A stretch of 64,000 nucleotides of DNA from Streptomyces monashensis (GTDB lineage Bacteria > Actinomycetota > Actinomycetes > Streptomycetales > Streptomycetaceae), in contig NZ_MLYO01000051.1 of NCBI RefSeq assembly GCF_001866665.1, positions 1 through 64,000 of the forward strand, given 5' to 3'. The position numbers were made by a program, and so were the translations under genes. Under the pieces are notes generated by a model. The model was not told the DNA's origin, searched no databases, and saw only the letters and a program-made list of their open reading frames with translations. This document shows positions 1 through 7,626 of this stretch, piece by piece. The first letter of the stretch is position 1; each line of letters starts with the position of its first letter.

Positions 1-92
1 GGAGGCGGGGGCGGAGCCAGGGGCGGGACCGGGGGCGGGGTCACCACCGGGGCCGGGACCGGCGCTGGTGCCGGGGACGGGCGCAGTCGCAT
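1..92 (-). other. Possible start of a proline-rich ORF running off the left edge
   Basis: Read on the minus strand, an ATG opens a frame beginning MRLRPSPAPAPVP that stays open to the window edge and is almost only Pro, Ala and Val. No convincing ribosome binding site precedes it, and another frame here is open too (Gly/Pro/Ala-rich), so the true frame cannot be decided. It lies downstream of the small secreted protein on the same strand. The composition fits either a linker-rich secreted protein or non-coding GC-rich sequence. Confidence 0.25.
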
Positions 93-144
93 GAATCCAT
101 GGTCGGGCCGGGTTCCCGGGAGCGCGCGGGGAGCCGTGCCGGGG

Positions 145-489
145 TCAGTCGACGACGGTGACGTCCACCGTGGCCACGGCGTCCGGGTCCGAGGCGCAGG
201 CCAGGTGGATGTGGGCCACGCCCGGCCGCGTGCCCGGGTCGATCCGGGCGGTTCCGACCAGGGTGCCGGTCACCTTGAGCGTGAGGTCGATGGTCTCGAC
301 GGACGGCCCCTCGGCACGGCCGCCCTCACGCGGCTTGCTGCACCCGGCCAGCGTGAGATGGACGCTCTGCCCCGCCTTCACCTTCGCGGGGCTGACCGTG
401 CCGACCGGACCTGCGGCGAAGGCGGCCCCGCCGAAGGCCACGAGGCCGACACCGACGAGGGCCGTACCGGCGATACGAGAGCGGCGCAT
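145..489 (-). CDS. Small secreted protein, unknown function
   Basis: This encodes about 114 residues starting MRRSRIAG, followed by a hydrophobic stretch and an AFA-AG cleavage-like site, so it looks like a Sec signal peptide giving a mature domain of about 85 residues. The mature part is rich in beta-prone segments (VSPAKVKAGQSVHLTL, VDVTVVD) and has two cysteines (LAGCSKP, HLACASD) that could form a disulfide. The ATG was preferred over a GTG two codons upstream because AGGAG sits 5 nt before the ATG. The fold resembles small Ig-like extracellular domains of actinobacteria, but I do not recognise a named family. Confidence 0.75.
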   Translation of the reverse strand: MRRSRIAGTALVGVGLVAFGGAAFAAGPVGTVSPAKVKAGQSVHLTLAGCSKPREGGRAEGPSVETIDLTLKVTGTLVGTARIDPGTRPGVAHIHLACASDPDAVATVDVTVVD

Positions 490-618
490 GGTCACTCCTC
501 ACTGCGGTGACCGGTGAGGCCGTCGGGACTCGGGTCACCCATTGAGTCGATTGATGCGGTCGGTTCCATGGTGGGACGACCGGCCGCCCTCGCAACCCGG
601 CCGCGGCGCACGGCACCG

Positions 619-1794
619 TCACGCGTCCCCGCGCCCGAACAACCGCCCCAGCAGCAACTGCGCGGCCCCCTCGGCGACGAGGCCCTCGCCTCCCTGCGCG
701 ACCCGGACCGGCACCGCCCCGCCCGGCATCCCCTCCCGCCGGGCCCGCGCCGCCAGTACGTCACCGACGCCCCGCACGTACACCTGCGGCGCCCCGGCCA
801 CGGTCCGCCCTCCGAGCAGCACCGCGTCGATGTCCAGCAGCCCCACCAGATTCGCCGCCGCCACCCCCAGCACCCGCGCCGCCTCCGCCGGCTCCCCGCG
901 CCCCACGGCCCCGAGGCACAGCACCTCCACGCACCCCCGGTTCCCGCACTCGCACAGCGGACCGTCCAGCTGGATCACCTGGTGCCCGAACTCCCCCGCC
1001 CCGGTCCGCGCCCCCCGGTGCACGCTCCCGCCGATCACCAGCCCGGCCCCGAGCCCGGTGCCGAGATGCAGGTACGCGAAGGATCCGGAGCCGCCCTCGC
1101 CCCGCACCGAGAGCCCCAGCGCGGCCGCGTTCGTGTCCTTGTCGACCACCACCGCCACCCCGAGCCGCGCCTGCAGCACGTCCCGCAGCGCGAAGCCGTC
1201 CCACTCGGGAAATCCCGTGACCCGGTGCAGCACTCCGCGCACGTGGTCGAGCGGCCCCGGCAACGCCACCCCCACCCCGAGCAGCGTGGCGGCACCGGCG
1301 AGTGCGCCGTCGTCCCCGAGGCCCAGGGCCTGGCCCACCAGTTCCTCCACCGCCCGGGCGAGCACTCCGAGCACGGTCGTCGCCCCGGCCCCCAGGTCCA
1401 GCTCCGCGCGCCGCTGCGCCACCACGGCGCCGTCCAGGTCGACGAGCACGGCCCGCAGTTCGTCACGGTCCAGGTGCACCCCGACCGCGTGCCCCGCCTC
1501 CGGCACCAGCCGCAGCACCGTGCGCGGCTTGCCCCCGGTGGACGCCCGGCGCCCGGCCTGTGCCGCGAACCCCTGCTCCCGCAGCCGCGCGGTGATCTTG
1601 CTGACGGCCTGCGGGGTCAGCCCGGTACGCTCGGCCAGTTCGAGCCGGCTGATGCCCTCCGCGCCGGCGTCCCGCAGCAGTCCGAGCACCAGCGCGGCGT
1701 TGTGGCTGCGCACCGCACCGAGGTTCGCCCCCGCCCGGCCACCCGTGCTCACCGACACTCCGCTCTGCGCCCTCGTCCTGTTCACGCCACCCAT
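619..1794 (-). CDS. ROK-family transcriptional regulator / sugar-kinase-like protein
   Basis: About 391 residues. An N-terminal winged helix (GISRLELAERTGLTPQAVSKITARLREQG) is followed by a ROK domain with a GVGVALPGP segment, a phosphate-loop-like LGTGLGAGLVIGG, and the ROK zinc signature CECGNRGCVE preceded by GEFGH. Family members such as NagC and XylR bind a sugar or sugar phosphate and repress transport or catabolic operons. It is divergent from the neighbouring oxidoreductase with only 48 nt between starts, and an almost perfect palindrome fills that gap, so it probably represses both genes. The ATG lacks a strong Shine-Dalgarno; a GTG three codons in is possible. The ligand cannot be read from sequence. 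Confidence 0.9.
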   Translation of the reverse strand: MGGVNRTRAQSGVSVSTGGRAGANLGAVRSHNAALVLGLLRDAGAEGISRLELAERTGLTPQAVSKITARLREQGFAAQAGRRASTGGKPRTVLRLVPEAGHAVGVHLDRDELRAVLVDLDGAVVAQRRAELDLGAGATTVLGVLARAVEELVGQALGLGDDGALAGAATLLGVGVALPGPLDHVRGVLHRVTGFPEWDGFALRDVLQARLGVAVVVDKDTNAAALGLSVRGEGGSGSFAYLHLGTGLGAGLVIGGSVHRGARTGAGEFGHQVIQLDGPLCECGNRGCVEVLCLGAVGRGEPAEAARVLGVAAANLVGLLDIDAVLLGGRTVAGAPQVYVRGVGDVLAARARREGMPGGAVPVRVAQGGEGLVAEGAAQLLLGRLFGRGDA

Positions 1795-1810
1795 TCTGCC
1801 CGCCGCTTGC

Positions 1811-1835
1811 ACTTTGGCAACAGCGTTGCGAAAGT
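1811..1835. promoter_or_regulatory. Palindromic operator between the ROK regulator and the oxidoreductase
   Basis: An 11-bp inverted repeat, ACTTTGGCAAC then AGC then GTTGCGAAAGT, with a single mismatch between arms. It ends 7 bp before the oxidoreductase ATG and lies 16 bp before the regulator ATG. The size and symmetry suit a dimeric winged-helix repressor; the regulator next door is the obvious candidate. Binding is inferred. Confidence 0.7.
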
Positions 1836-1842
1836 AGGTCGC

Positions 1843-2916
1843 ATGAGTGCTGCTGCCACCCCTCTCCGCGTCGGCCTGATCGGCTACGGCCTCGCCGGCT
1901 CCGTCTTCCACGCCCCGCTGATCGCCCAGGCCGAGGGCCTCACCCTGGACACCGTGGTCACCTCGAACCCCGAGCGGCAGGAGCAGGCCCGCGCCGAGTT
2001 CCCGGACGTCCGCACGGCCGCCACACCCTGGGAGCTGTTCGACCGCGCCGACGAGCTGGACCTGATCGTCATCGCGTCCCCGAACAGGACGCACGTCCCG
2101 CTCGCCACCACCGCCCTGAAGGCGGGCCTGCCGGTCGTGGTCGACAAGCCGGTCGCCGGCACCGCCGCCGAGGCCCGTGACCTCGCCGCCCTCGCCGAGG
2201 AGCGCGGCCTGCTCCTGTCGGTCTTCCAGAACCGCCGCTGGGACAACGACTTCCTGACCGTGCGCCGGCTGCTCGCGGACGGCGCGCTCGGCGACGTGTG
2301 GCGCTTCGAGTCCCGCTTCGAGCGCTGGCGCCCGCAGCCCAAGGGCGGCTGGCGCGAGTCCGGCGACCCGGCAGAGATCGGAGGTCTGCTCTACGACCTC
2401 GGCAGCCACCTCGTCGACCAGGCCCTGGTCCTCTTCGGCCCGGCCACCGAGGTGTACGCCGAGACGGACGTCCGCCGTCCGGGCGCCGAGACCGACGACG
2501 ACACCTTCATCGCCGTGACCCATGCGAGCGGCGTCCGCTCCCACCTCCACGTCTCCGCGACCACGGCCCAACTCGGCCCGCGCTTCCGGGTGCTGGGCTC
2601 GCGGGCGGGCTATGTGAAGTACGGCCTGGACCCGCAGGAGGCGGCCCTGCGCGAGGGGCTGCGCCCCGGCCCCGAGTGGGGCGCCGAGCCCGAGGCCCTG
2701 TGGGGCCGCATCGGCGCCGGGGAGTCCCCGCTGACCGACGGCGGCACCCCCGTACCGACCCTGCCGGGCGACTACCCCGCCTACTACGCGGCCGTCGCCG
2801 ACGCCCTGCGCGACGGCGCGCCGGGCCCCGTGACCGCCCTGGAGGCGGCCGCCGCCCTCGACGTACTCGAAGCGGCCCGCCGCTCCGCCCGCGACAGGAC
2901 GACGGTGACCCTCTGA
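1843..2916 (+). CDS. Gfo/Idh/MocA-family NAD(P)-dependent oxidoreductase
   Basis: 357 residues. The N-terminal Rossmann fold opens with VGLIGYGLAGSVFHAPL (GxGxxG type), continues with a family-typical VVDKPVAGTAAEA (the E/DKP motif whose lysine is catalytic), and has a GGLLYDLGSHLVDQAL segment in the C-terminal domain that matches the G-x-hydrophobic-x-D-x-G-x-H motif. Such enzymes oxidise or reduce sugars, inositols or related polyols. It overlaps the next gene by one base (TGATG), so the pair is translationally coupled. Divergence from a ROK regulator suggests a sugar-derived substrate. Confidence 0.92.
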   Translation: MSAAATPLRVGLIGYGLAGSVFHAPLIAQAEGLTLDTVVTSNPERQEQARAEFPDVRTAATPWELFDRADELDLIVIASPNRTHVPLATTALKAGLPVVVDKPVAGTAAEARDLAALAEERGLLLSVFQNRRWDNDFLTVRRLLADGALGDVWRFESRFERWRPQPKGGWRESGDPAEIGGLLYDLGSHLVDQALVLFGPATEVYAETDVRRPGAETDDDTFIAVTHASGVRSHLHVSATTAQLGPRFRVLGSRAGYVKYGLDPQEAALREGLRPGPEWGAEPEALWGRIGAGESPLTDGGTPVPTLPGDYPAYYAAVADALRDGAPGPVTALEAAAALDVLEAARRSARDRTTVTL

Positions 2917-3410
2917 TGACCCAGCCCACTCCCCGCCCCACCCCCGAGCCGGCCCCGTCCGTCGAGGAGCTGGAGGCGCAGGAACGCCGCCTGGTCTTCC
3001 GGCAGTTCACGTACGACGACGCCTGGGCCCTCGGCTCGCTCCTGGTCGAAGTGGCCCGGGAGCGATCGGCTCCGGTCGCGATCGACATCCACCGCGCCGG
3101 CCAGCAGCTCTTCCATGCCGCCCGGCCCGGCGCCACCCCGGACAACGACGCCTGGATCGCCCGCAAGCGCCGGGTGGTCGAGCGCTACGGCGCCTCCTCC
3201 TACCTGGTCGGCTCCCGCTTCCGCGCCAAGGGCACGACCTTCGAGGACTCCTCCCGCCTGGACCCCGACACCTACGCGGCCCACGGCGGCTCGTTCCCGG
3301 TCCGCGTGGAGAACGTCGGCGTCGTCGGCGCCGTGACGGTCTCGGGCCTGCCCCAGCTCCAGGACCACCTGCTCGTCGTCGAGGCCCTGGAGCGGTTCCT
3401 GAAGGTGTGA
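2916..3410 (+). CDS. UPF0303 / GlcG-HbpS-like (DUF336) protein
   Basis: 164 residues, matching the UPF0303 branch of the GlcG/HbpS-like fold along its length, including PVAIDIHRAGQQLFHAA, DNDAWIARKRRVV and GVVGAVTVSGLPQLQDH. Members are cytosolic small-molecule or heme-interacting proteins whose reaction is mostly unknown; automated annotation often calls them heme-degrading, which is weakly supported. Its ATG overlaps the stop of the oxidoreductase, so the two are co-expressed and may act on the same substrate. Confidence 0.85.
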   Translation: MTQPTPRPTPEPAPSVEELEAQERRLVFRQFTYDDAWALGSLLVEVARERSAPVAIDIHRAGQQLFHAARPGATPDNDAWIARKRRVVERYGASSYLVGSRFRAKGTTFEDSSRLDPDTYAAHGGSFPVRVENVGVVGAVTVSGLPQLQDHLLVVEALERFLKV

Positions 3411-3497
3411 CACCCGCCGGGAATCCGTGGGGGGATCCCGCCGGTTGGGAAGAGCTGTAGACGTGATGATCACGACCCGCCCGGAGGGATCGCCCCC

Positions 3498-4379
3498 ATG
3501 AGCAGCACGAGCACCTCGAACGGCTTGAAGGACAGGATCGGCCGCTACGGCGTCTGGAGCTTCGCCCTGCGCGCGGAGGAACCCTCCCGGCGCGGCGAAC
3601 TGGCGGAGGCGGCGGCCGAGTTGGAGGAGATCGGCTTCCGCGCCGTATGGCTGGGCGGCAGCAGCGCGGCCCGGCATGCCGTACCGCTCCTGGAGGCCAC
3701 CGGCGCCCTCACCGTCGGCACCAGCATCCAGAGCATCTGGGACTACGACGCCGAGACCAGCGCCGCGGCCTTCGCCCAGGTGGACGCGGACCACCCCGGC
3801 CGCTTCGTGCTCGGCCTCGGGGTGAGCCACGCCAAGCTCGCCGAGCAGTACCGCCGCCCCTACTCCGCACTGGTCGCCTACCTCGACGCCCTGGACGCGG
3901 CGGGCGTCCCCGCCGACCGCCGGGTCCTCGCGGCCCTCGGCCCCCGGACCCTGGAGCTGTCCCGGGACCGGGCGGCGGGCGCGGTGCCCTACCTGGTCAC
4001 CGCCGAACACACCGCCCAGGCCCGCGAGATCCTCGGCGAGGGACCGCTGCTCGCCCCCGAGCTGAAGGTCGTCCTGGAGCCCGACCCGGCCCGGGCCCGC
4101 GCCATCGCGCGCGAGACGCTCGCGATGTACCTCGCCCTGCCGAACTACACGAACAACTTCCTGCGCCTCGGCTTCACCGAGGACGACGTGACCGGCGGCG
4201 GCAGCGACCGCCTGGTCGACGCGGTCTTCGCCTGGGGCGACGAGGCCGCCGTCCGCGACCGCATCGACACCTTCCGCCAGGCGGGCGCGGACCACGTGGC
4301 CCTCCAGGTGGTGACCGGAGGCCCGCGGGAGAAGCTCCCGAGGGAGGAATGGCGCCGCCTCGCCTATCTACTGAGGTGA
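3498..4379 (+). CDS. LLM-class, probably F420-dependent, oxidoreductase
   Basis: 293 residues with a luciferase-like TIM barrel, including EEIGFRAVWLGG, LTVGTSIQSIWDYD, FVLGLGVSHA and a C-terminal DAVFAWGDEAAVRDRI. This resembles the shorter F420-type subfamily of actinobacteria (TIGR03620-like). It would use F420 or FMN to oxidise or reduce an unknown compound in the cytosol. GGAGG lies 11 nt before the ATG. The gene is monocistronic, with a dispersed repeat carrying hairpins immediately downstream. Confidence 0.88.
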   Translation: MSSTSTSNGLKDRIGRYGVWSFALRAEEPSRRGELAEAAAELEEIGFRAVWLGGSSAARHAVPLLEATGALTVGTSIQSIWDYDAETSAAAFAQVDADHPGRFVLGLGVSHAKLAEQYRRPYSALVAYLDALDAAGVPADRRVLAALGPRTLELSRDRAAGAVPYLVTAEHTAQAREILGEGPLLAPELKVVLEPDPARARAIARETLAMYLALPNYTNNFLRLGFTEDDVTGGGSDRLVDAVFAWGDEAAVRDRIDTFRQAGADHVALQVVTGGPREKLPREEWRRLAYLLR

Positions 4380-4384
4380 GGAGA

Positions 4385-4460
4385 GCGCCCCAAAGGGGCG
4401 CGGGGAACTGCGCGACCAGCCACAACGGGCCCGCAGCCGCCAAGCGACCGCAGTTCCCCG
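4385..4460. repeat. Dispersed Streptomyces-type palindromic repeat, probable bidirectional terminator
   Basis: Two nested inverted repeats lie between convergent genes. The first is GCGCCCC-AAA-GGGGCGC. The second has 12-bp perfect arms, CGGGGAACTGCG and CGCAGTTCCCCG, separated by 36 nt. The stretch reading GGGGCGCGGGGAACTGCGCG followed by ACCAGCC is, from memory, a motif seen many times between convergent genes in Streptomyces genomes. Confidence 0.75.
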
Positions 4461-4477
4461 GCACCCCGGCGGAGCGT

Positions 4478-5332
4478 CTACGCGTCTTTGAACTCCTGCC
4501 GCTGCCGACCGAGCCCCGTGATCTCCAGCTCGACCACATCCCCGCCCCGCAGATACGGCTTCGGCTCCGGCTGCCCCATCGCCACCCCCGCCGGCGTCCC
4601 CGTGTTGATGACGTCCCCGGGGTACAGCGTCATGAAGTGGCTGACGTACCGCACGACCTCCCCCACGGGAAAGATCTGCTCGGCCGTCGTCCCGTCCTGC
4701 TTCAGCTCCCCGTTGACCCACAGCCGCAGGGACAGCGCCTGCGGGTCCGGCACCTCGTCGGCTGTCACCAGCCACGGCCCGAGCGGGTTGAACGTCTCGC
4801 AGTTCTTGCCCTTGTCCCAGGTCCCGCCGCGCTCGATCTGGAACTCCCGCTCGGAGACGTCGTGCGCCACCGCGTACCCCGCGACATGCGCGAGGCCGTC
4901 CTCGGCCGACTCCAGGTAGCGGGCCGTACGCCCGATGACGACGGCCAGCTCCACCTCCCAGTCGGTCTTCACGGAGCCGCGCGGGACGAGCACGGTGTCG
5001 TGCGGCCCGACGGCGGTGTCCGGGGCCTTGAGGAACACCACCGGCTCGGCGGGCGGCTCGGCGCCGGTCTCCCGGGCGTGGTCGTGGTAGTTGAGGCCGA
5101 TGCACACGATCTTGCCGATCCGGGCGAGCGGCGGCCCGGTCCTGAGCCCCGCCGCGTCGAGCGCGGGCAGCTCACCGGAGGCGGCGGCCCGTACCCGGCC
5201 GAGCGCGGCCTCGTCGGCGAGGAGCGCGCCGTCGATGTCGTCGACGATCCCCGACAGGTCCCGGAGGGTTCCCTCGGCGTCGAGCAGCGCGGGCCGCTCC
5301 GCCCCTGCCGTGCCGACTCGCAGCAGCTTCAT
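4478..5332 (-). CDS. Fumarylacetoacetate hydrolase family protein
   Basis: 284 residues. The C-terminal FAH domain shows KIVCIGLNYHDHA, the metal-binding acidic stretch TDWEVELAVVIG, YAVAHDVSEREFQ and the end motif GDVINTGTPAGVAMG, typical of 2-keto-acid hydrolase/isomerase/decarboxylase members such as HpcE-like enzymes or oxaloacetate decarboxylase. A divalent metal is expected. Substrate cannot be assigned. GGGAG 9 nt upstream supports the ATG. The upstream region carries a 26-bp GntR-like palindrome, implying control by an unlinked regulator. Confidence 0.9.
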   Translation of the reverse strand: MKLLRVGTAGAERPALLDAEGTLRDLSGIVDDIDGALLADEAALGRVRAAASGELPALDAAGLRTGPPLARIGKIVCIGLNYHDHARETGAEPPAEPVVFLKAPDTAVGPHDTVLVPRGSVKTDWEVELAVVIGRTARYLESAEDGLAHVAGYAVAHDVSEREFQIERGGTWDKGKNCETFNPLGPWLVTADEVPDPQALSLRLWVNGELKQDGTTAEQIFPVGEVVRYVSHFMTLYPGDVINTGTPAGVAMGQPEPKPYLRGGDVVELEITGLGRQRQEFKDA

Positions 5333-5381
5333 GGTCACAATCTCCCTCGATCGCGGGGGCGCCCGGCCGATGGGTGCAGCC

Positions 5382-5407
5382 ATCGGAGGACTGGCTGATC
5401 CTCCAAT
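5382..5407. promoter_or_regulatory. GntR-like palindrome upstream of the FAH gene
   Basis: Arms ATCGGAGGA and TCCTCCAAT separated by 8 nt; 8 of 9 arm positions are complementary. It lies 50 nt before the FAH-family ATG, at the usual distance for an operator overlapping a promoter. The ATTGGAGGA half-site is reminiscent of FadR-subfamily GntR operators. No GntR gene is in the window. Confidence 0.55.
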
Positions 5408-5461
5408 CCCTCGGTCCACTCCGCAAGACCCTGTTCACGTACTGGACCGTAACCGGGCCTC

Positions 5462-6202
5462 TCACTGATAAAGGGCGGCCCGCTCCACGGCGCTCCAGGT
5501 CGTGCTCGTGACGACGTACAGCGCGGCCGCGAGCGGGACGACGGCCACGGTGACGAGAGTGAAGAACGACATGAACGGCATGACCTTGTTGAGCGCGCCG
5601 AGCCCGGGCACCTGCCCGCCCTGCCCGCCGTCGCCGCCCGTACCCGCCACGGCGACCGGGTTGTTCGCCATCATGCGCTTGGTGCGCCGGTAGTTGAAGG
5701 CGGCGACGGCCGCGACGAGCGCGAAGAGAGCGGCGTAGACGAGCCCGGCCGGCCCGAACGGGCCGCCGTCGGCGAGCGCGTCGGCCCAGCGCCCGCCGAG
5801 CGGCGCCGCGAACAGCTCGTGTCCGAGCAGGCCGCCCGCCGCGCCGCCGATCGTGGAGCTGGAGAAGAGGTGGTAGAGCAGGAAGAACGCGGGCAGCTGG
5901 AGGAGGCTCGGCAGGCAGCCGGACAGCGGCGAGACCTTTTCCTCGGCGTGCAGCTCCAGCACCGCCTTCTGGAGCCGCTGCGGATCCTCGGCGTGCTTCG
6001 TGCGCAGCTCGGCGATCCTCGGCTGCAGCGCGGCCCGGGCCCGCTGGCCACGGGCGGCGGCGCGGGACAGCGGGTGGACGAGGAGTCGTACGAGCGCGGT
6101 GAACAGGACGATCGCGGCGGCGGCCGCGGAGGCGTGGAACAGCGGGGTGAGCAGGTCGGCGAGGTCCTCGACCAGGCGGGCGAAGACAGTGAGAACGGAC
6201 AT
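5462..6202 (-). CDS. YidC/Oxa1-family membrane protein insertase paralogue
   Basis: 246 residues with five predicted membrane segments in the YidC core order. A first helix and a basic cytoplasmic loop (PLSRAAARGQRARAALQPRIAEL) are followed by the hairpin EEKVSPLSGCLPSLLQLPAFFLLYHL, then later helices ending near YVVTSTTWSAVE. It helps insert and fold inner-membrane proteins. This is not the main yidC, because rpmH/rnpA are absent; it is a second copy next to a small DUF6412 membrane protein. A Gly-rich loop (GTGGDGGQGGQ) sits between the last helices. Confidence 0.9.
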   Translation of the reverse strand: MSVLTVFARLVEDLADLLTPLFHASAAAAAIVLFTALVRLLVHPLSRAAARGQRARAALQPRIAELRTKHAEDPQRLQKAVLELHAEEKVSPLSGCLPSLLQLPAFFLLYHLFSSSTIGGAAGGLLGHELFAAPLGGRWADALADGGPFGPAGLVYAALFALVAAVAAFNYRRTKRMMANNPVAVAGTGGDGGQGGQVPGLGALNKVMPFMSFFTLVTVAVVPLAAALYVVTSTTWSAVERAALYQ

Positions 6203-6319
6203 GGGTGAGCCCTCCGGGGGTCTCGTCGTGCCGGATGTCCGGGCAGGGCCGGAACGGAACAGAGCGGCATGACGACCCGCGCGGGGTCACGCGTACGGGA
6301 AAGGGAAGGGGTGCGTGCC

Positions 6320-6640
6320 CTACGCGGCGGTCGCCGGGAGGGCGCGTCCGGGTGCCCTGGGCCGTCGCCGGCCGGGCGCGTCGGGATCACGCTGGGGCAG
6401 GAAGGCCGTACGCCGGTCCCTGTCCCGGATCGCCGTACGCACGCGCGTGGGCGGAACGGCCGGCGCGCTGCGCGCCGAGAGCAGGAGGCAGACGGAGAAC
6501 GCGGAACCGGCGGCGGCGGTCGCGGCCAGCGCCACGGTCGCGGAGAGGTTGCCCGTGTCGAGCAGCAGGACCGGCAGCAGGACGAGCAGCAGCGAGGCGA
6601 CCGCGCGCGACGAACGCGCCGACACGAAACCCCGCCTCAT
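6320..6640 (-). CDS. DUF6412-type small membrane protein
   Basis: 106 residues: MRRGFVSARSSRAVAS, two hydrophobic segments (LLLVLLPVLLLDTG and VALAATAAAGSAFSVCLLL), then a basic, arginine-rich tail. The ATG has GGGGAGGG 5-6 nt upstream. I recall this family as a constant neighbour of the second YidC copy in streptomycetes; its function is unknown. The partner YidC gene follows on the same strand after about 120 nt, so the two are likely co-transcribed. Confidence 0.75.
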   Translation of the reverse strand: MRRGFVSARSSRAVASLLLVLLPVLLLDTGNLSATVALAATAAAGSAFSVCLLLSARSAPAVPPTRVRTAIRDRDRRTAFLPQRDPDAPGRRRPRAPGRALPATAA

Positions 6641-6659
6641 CCCGTCCCTCCCCGTGAGC

Positions 6660-6679
6660 ACTTGCCGACGTAGGCAACT
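6660..6679. promoter_or_regulatory. TTGCC-N6-GGCAA palindrome upstream of the DUF6412-yidC pair
   Basis: The sequence ACTTGCCGACGTAGGCAACT has TTGCC and GGCAA arms 6 nt apart, plus an outer A-T pair. It sits 20-39 nt upstream of the DUF6412 start, directly next to the ribosome binding site, and within the divergent gap to the serine hydrolase. It looks like a repressor site; no partner is identified. Confidence 0.45.
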
Positions 6680-6750
6680 TCCCACGTCTGTTCGCCCTTT
6701 ATACCTGAGAGGGCGCTCGTGTCCGAAGCCCGAACCCGAGGGGAGTCCCC

Positions 6751-7590
6751 GTGCCACGCATCCCGACCTGCGTCCTGACGAGCGACGCACCGGCCGCGCG
6801 GGTCGCCGACGGCCACGCGGCGGACCGCTTCGTCGAGATCGGCTCCTTCACCAAGGTGCTCACCGGCACGGCCCTGACGCGCATGGCCGCCGCGGGTCTG
6901 CTCGACCCGGACGACCCCGTCGAGTGCCACCTCCCCGCCACGCCCGGCACGGGCATCACGCTGCGCAACCTCGCCACCCACACCTCCGGCCTGCCCCGCC
7001 TCCCGCCCGAGCCGATCCCCGTCCACCGGCTCGCCGACCCCTACGCCGCCTTCGACGAGTCCGCGCTCACCCGGGCGCTCGGCCGGCTCGACGAGGTCGC
7101 GGTCCGGCCGCCGGGGCAGCAGGAGGAGTACTCCAACTTCGGGTACGCGGTCCTGGGCGCCGCGCTGGTCGCGGCGGCCGGTGTGCCGTACGAGGAGCTG
7201 CTCGCCGAGCACGTCCTGCGCCCGCTGGACGTCCACGAGGTCGGCGCGCGTCCGGACGCGGACCGGCGGCTGCTCGCCCCGGGGCTGTTCGGCCGGGCCC
7301 GTCGGCCCTGGACGATGGACGGGCCGATCCTGCCGGCGGGCGGGCTGTGGGCCACGCCGCGCGCGGTGGCCGATCTGCTGGTCCGGCTGGCGATCGAGCG
7401 CCGGCTGGGCGATCCGGCCCCCTCGTGGCAGCGGTCCGGGGCCCTCCTGTGGCACAACGGCGCGACCCGGCACGCCTCGCTCTTCGCCGGGGCGACGGAC
7501 GACGGCCGCTGGGTGGTCGTCCACCGGCTGAACGCCGACTCGGACGACACCGACCGCACCGCCATCGACCTGATCCGGCGGATCGCCTAG
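6751..7590 (+). CDS. Cytoplasmic serine hydrolase, beta-lactamase/DD-peptidase fold
   Basis: 279 residues. The three motifs of class C beta-lactamase/AmpH-like proteins are visible: SxxK in GSFTKVLTG, YxN in EEYSNFGYAVLG, and an HxG-type triad HNGATRHAS in place of KTG. There is no signal peptide, so it is probably an intracellular esterase or peptidase, not a cell-wall enzyme. The GTG start has GGGGAG 5-6 nt upstream. Substrate unknown. Confidence 0.85.
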   Translation: MPRIPTCVLTSDAPAARVADGHAADRFVEIGSFTKVLTGTALTRMAAAGLLDPDDPVECHLPATPGTGITLRNLATHTSGLPRLPPEPIPVHRLADPYAAFDESALTRALGRLDEVAVRPPGQQEEYSNFGYAVLGAALVAAAGVPYEELLAEHVLRPLDVHEVGARPDADRRLLAPGLFGRARRPWTMDGPILPAGGLWATPRAVADLLVRLAIERRLGDPAPSWQRSGALLWHNGATRHASLFAGATDDGRWVVVHRLNADSDDTDRTAIDLIRRIA

Positions 7591-7626
7591 GACCGCCCGG
7601 GGCCGCCCGGGGCCCCTGAAGCTGCC

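Noticed and set aside
619..2571. 650-codon minus-strand frame joining the ROK gene to a further N-terminal stretch
   Set aside because: The part beyond 1794 lies antisense to the oxidoreductase and crosses the palindromic operator; ROK similarity starts after the ATG at 1794.
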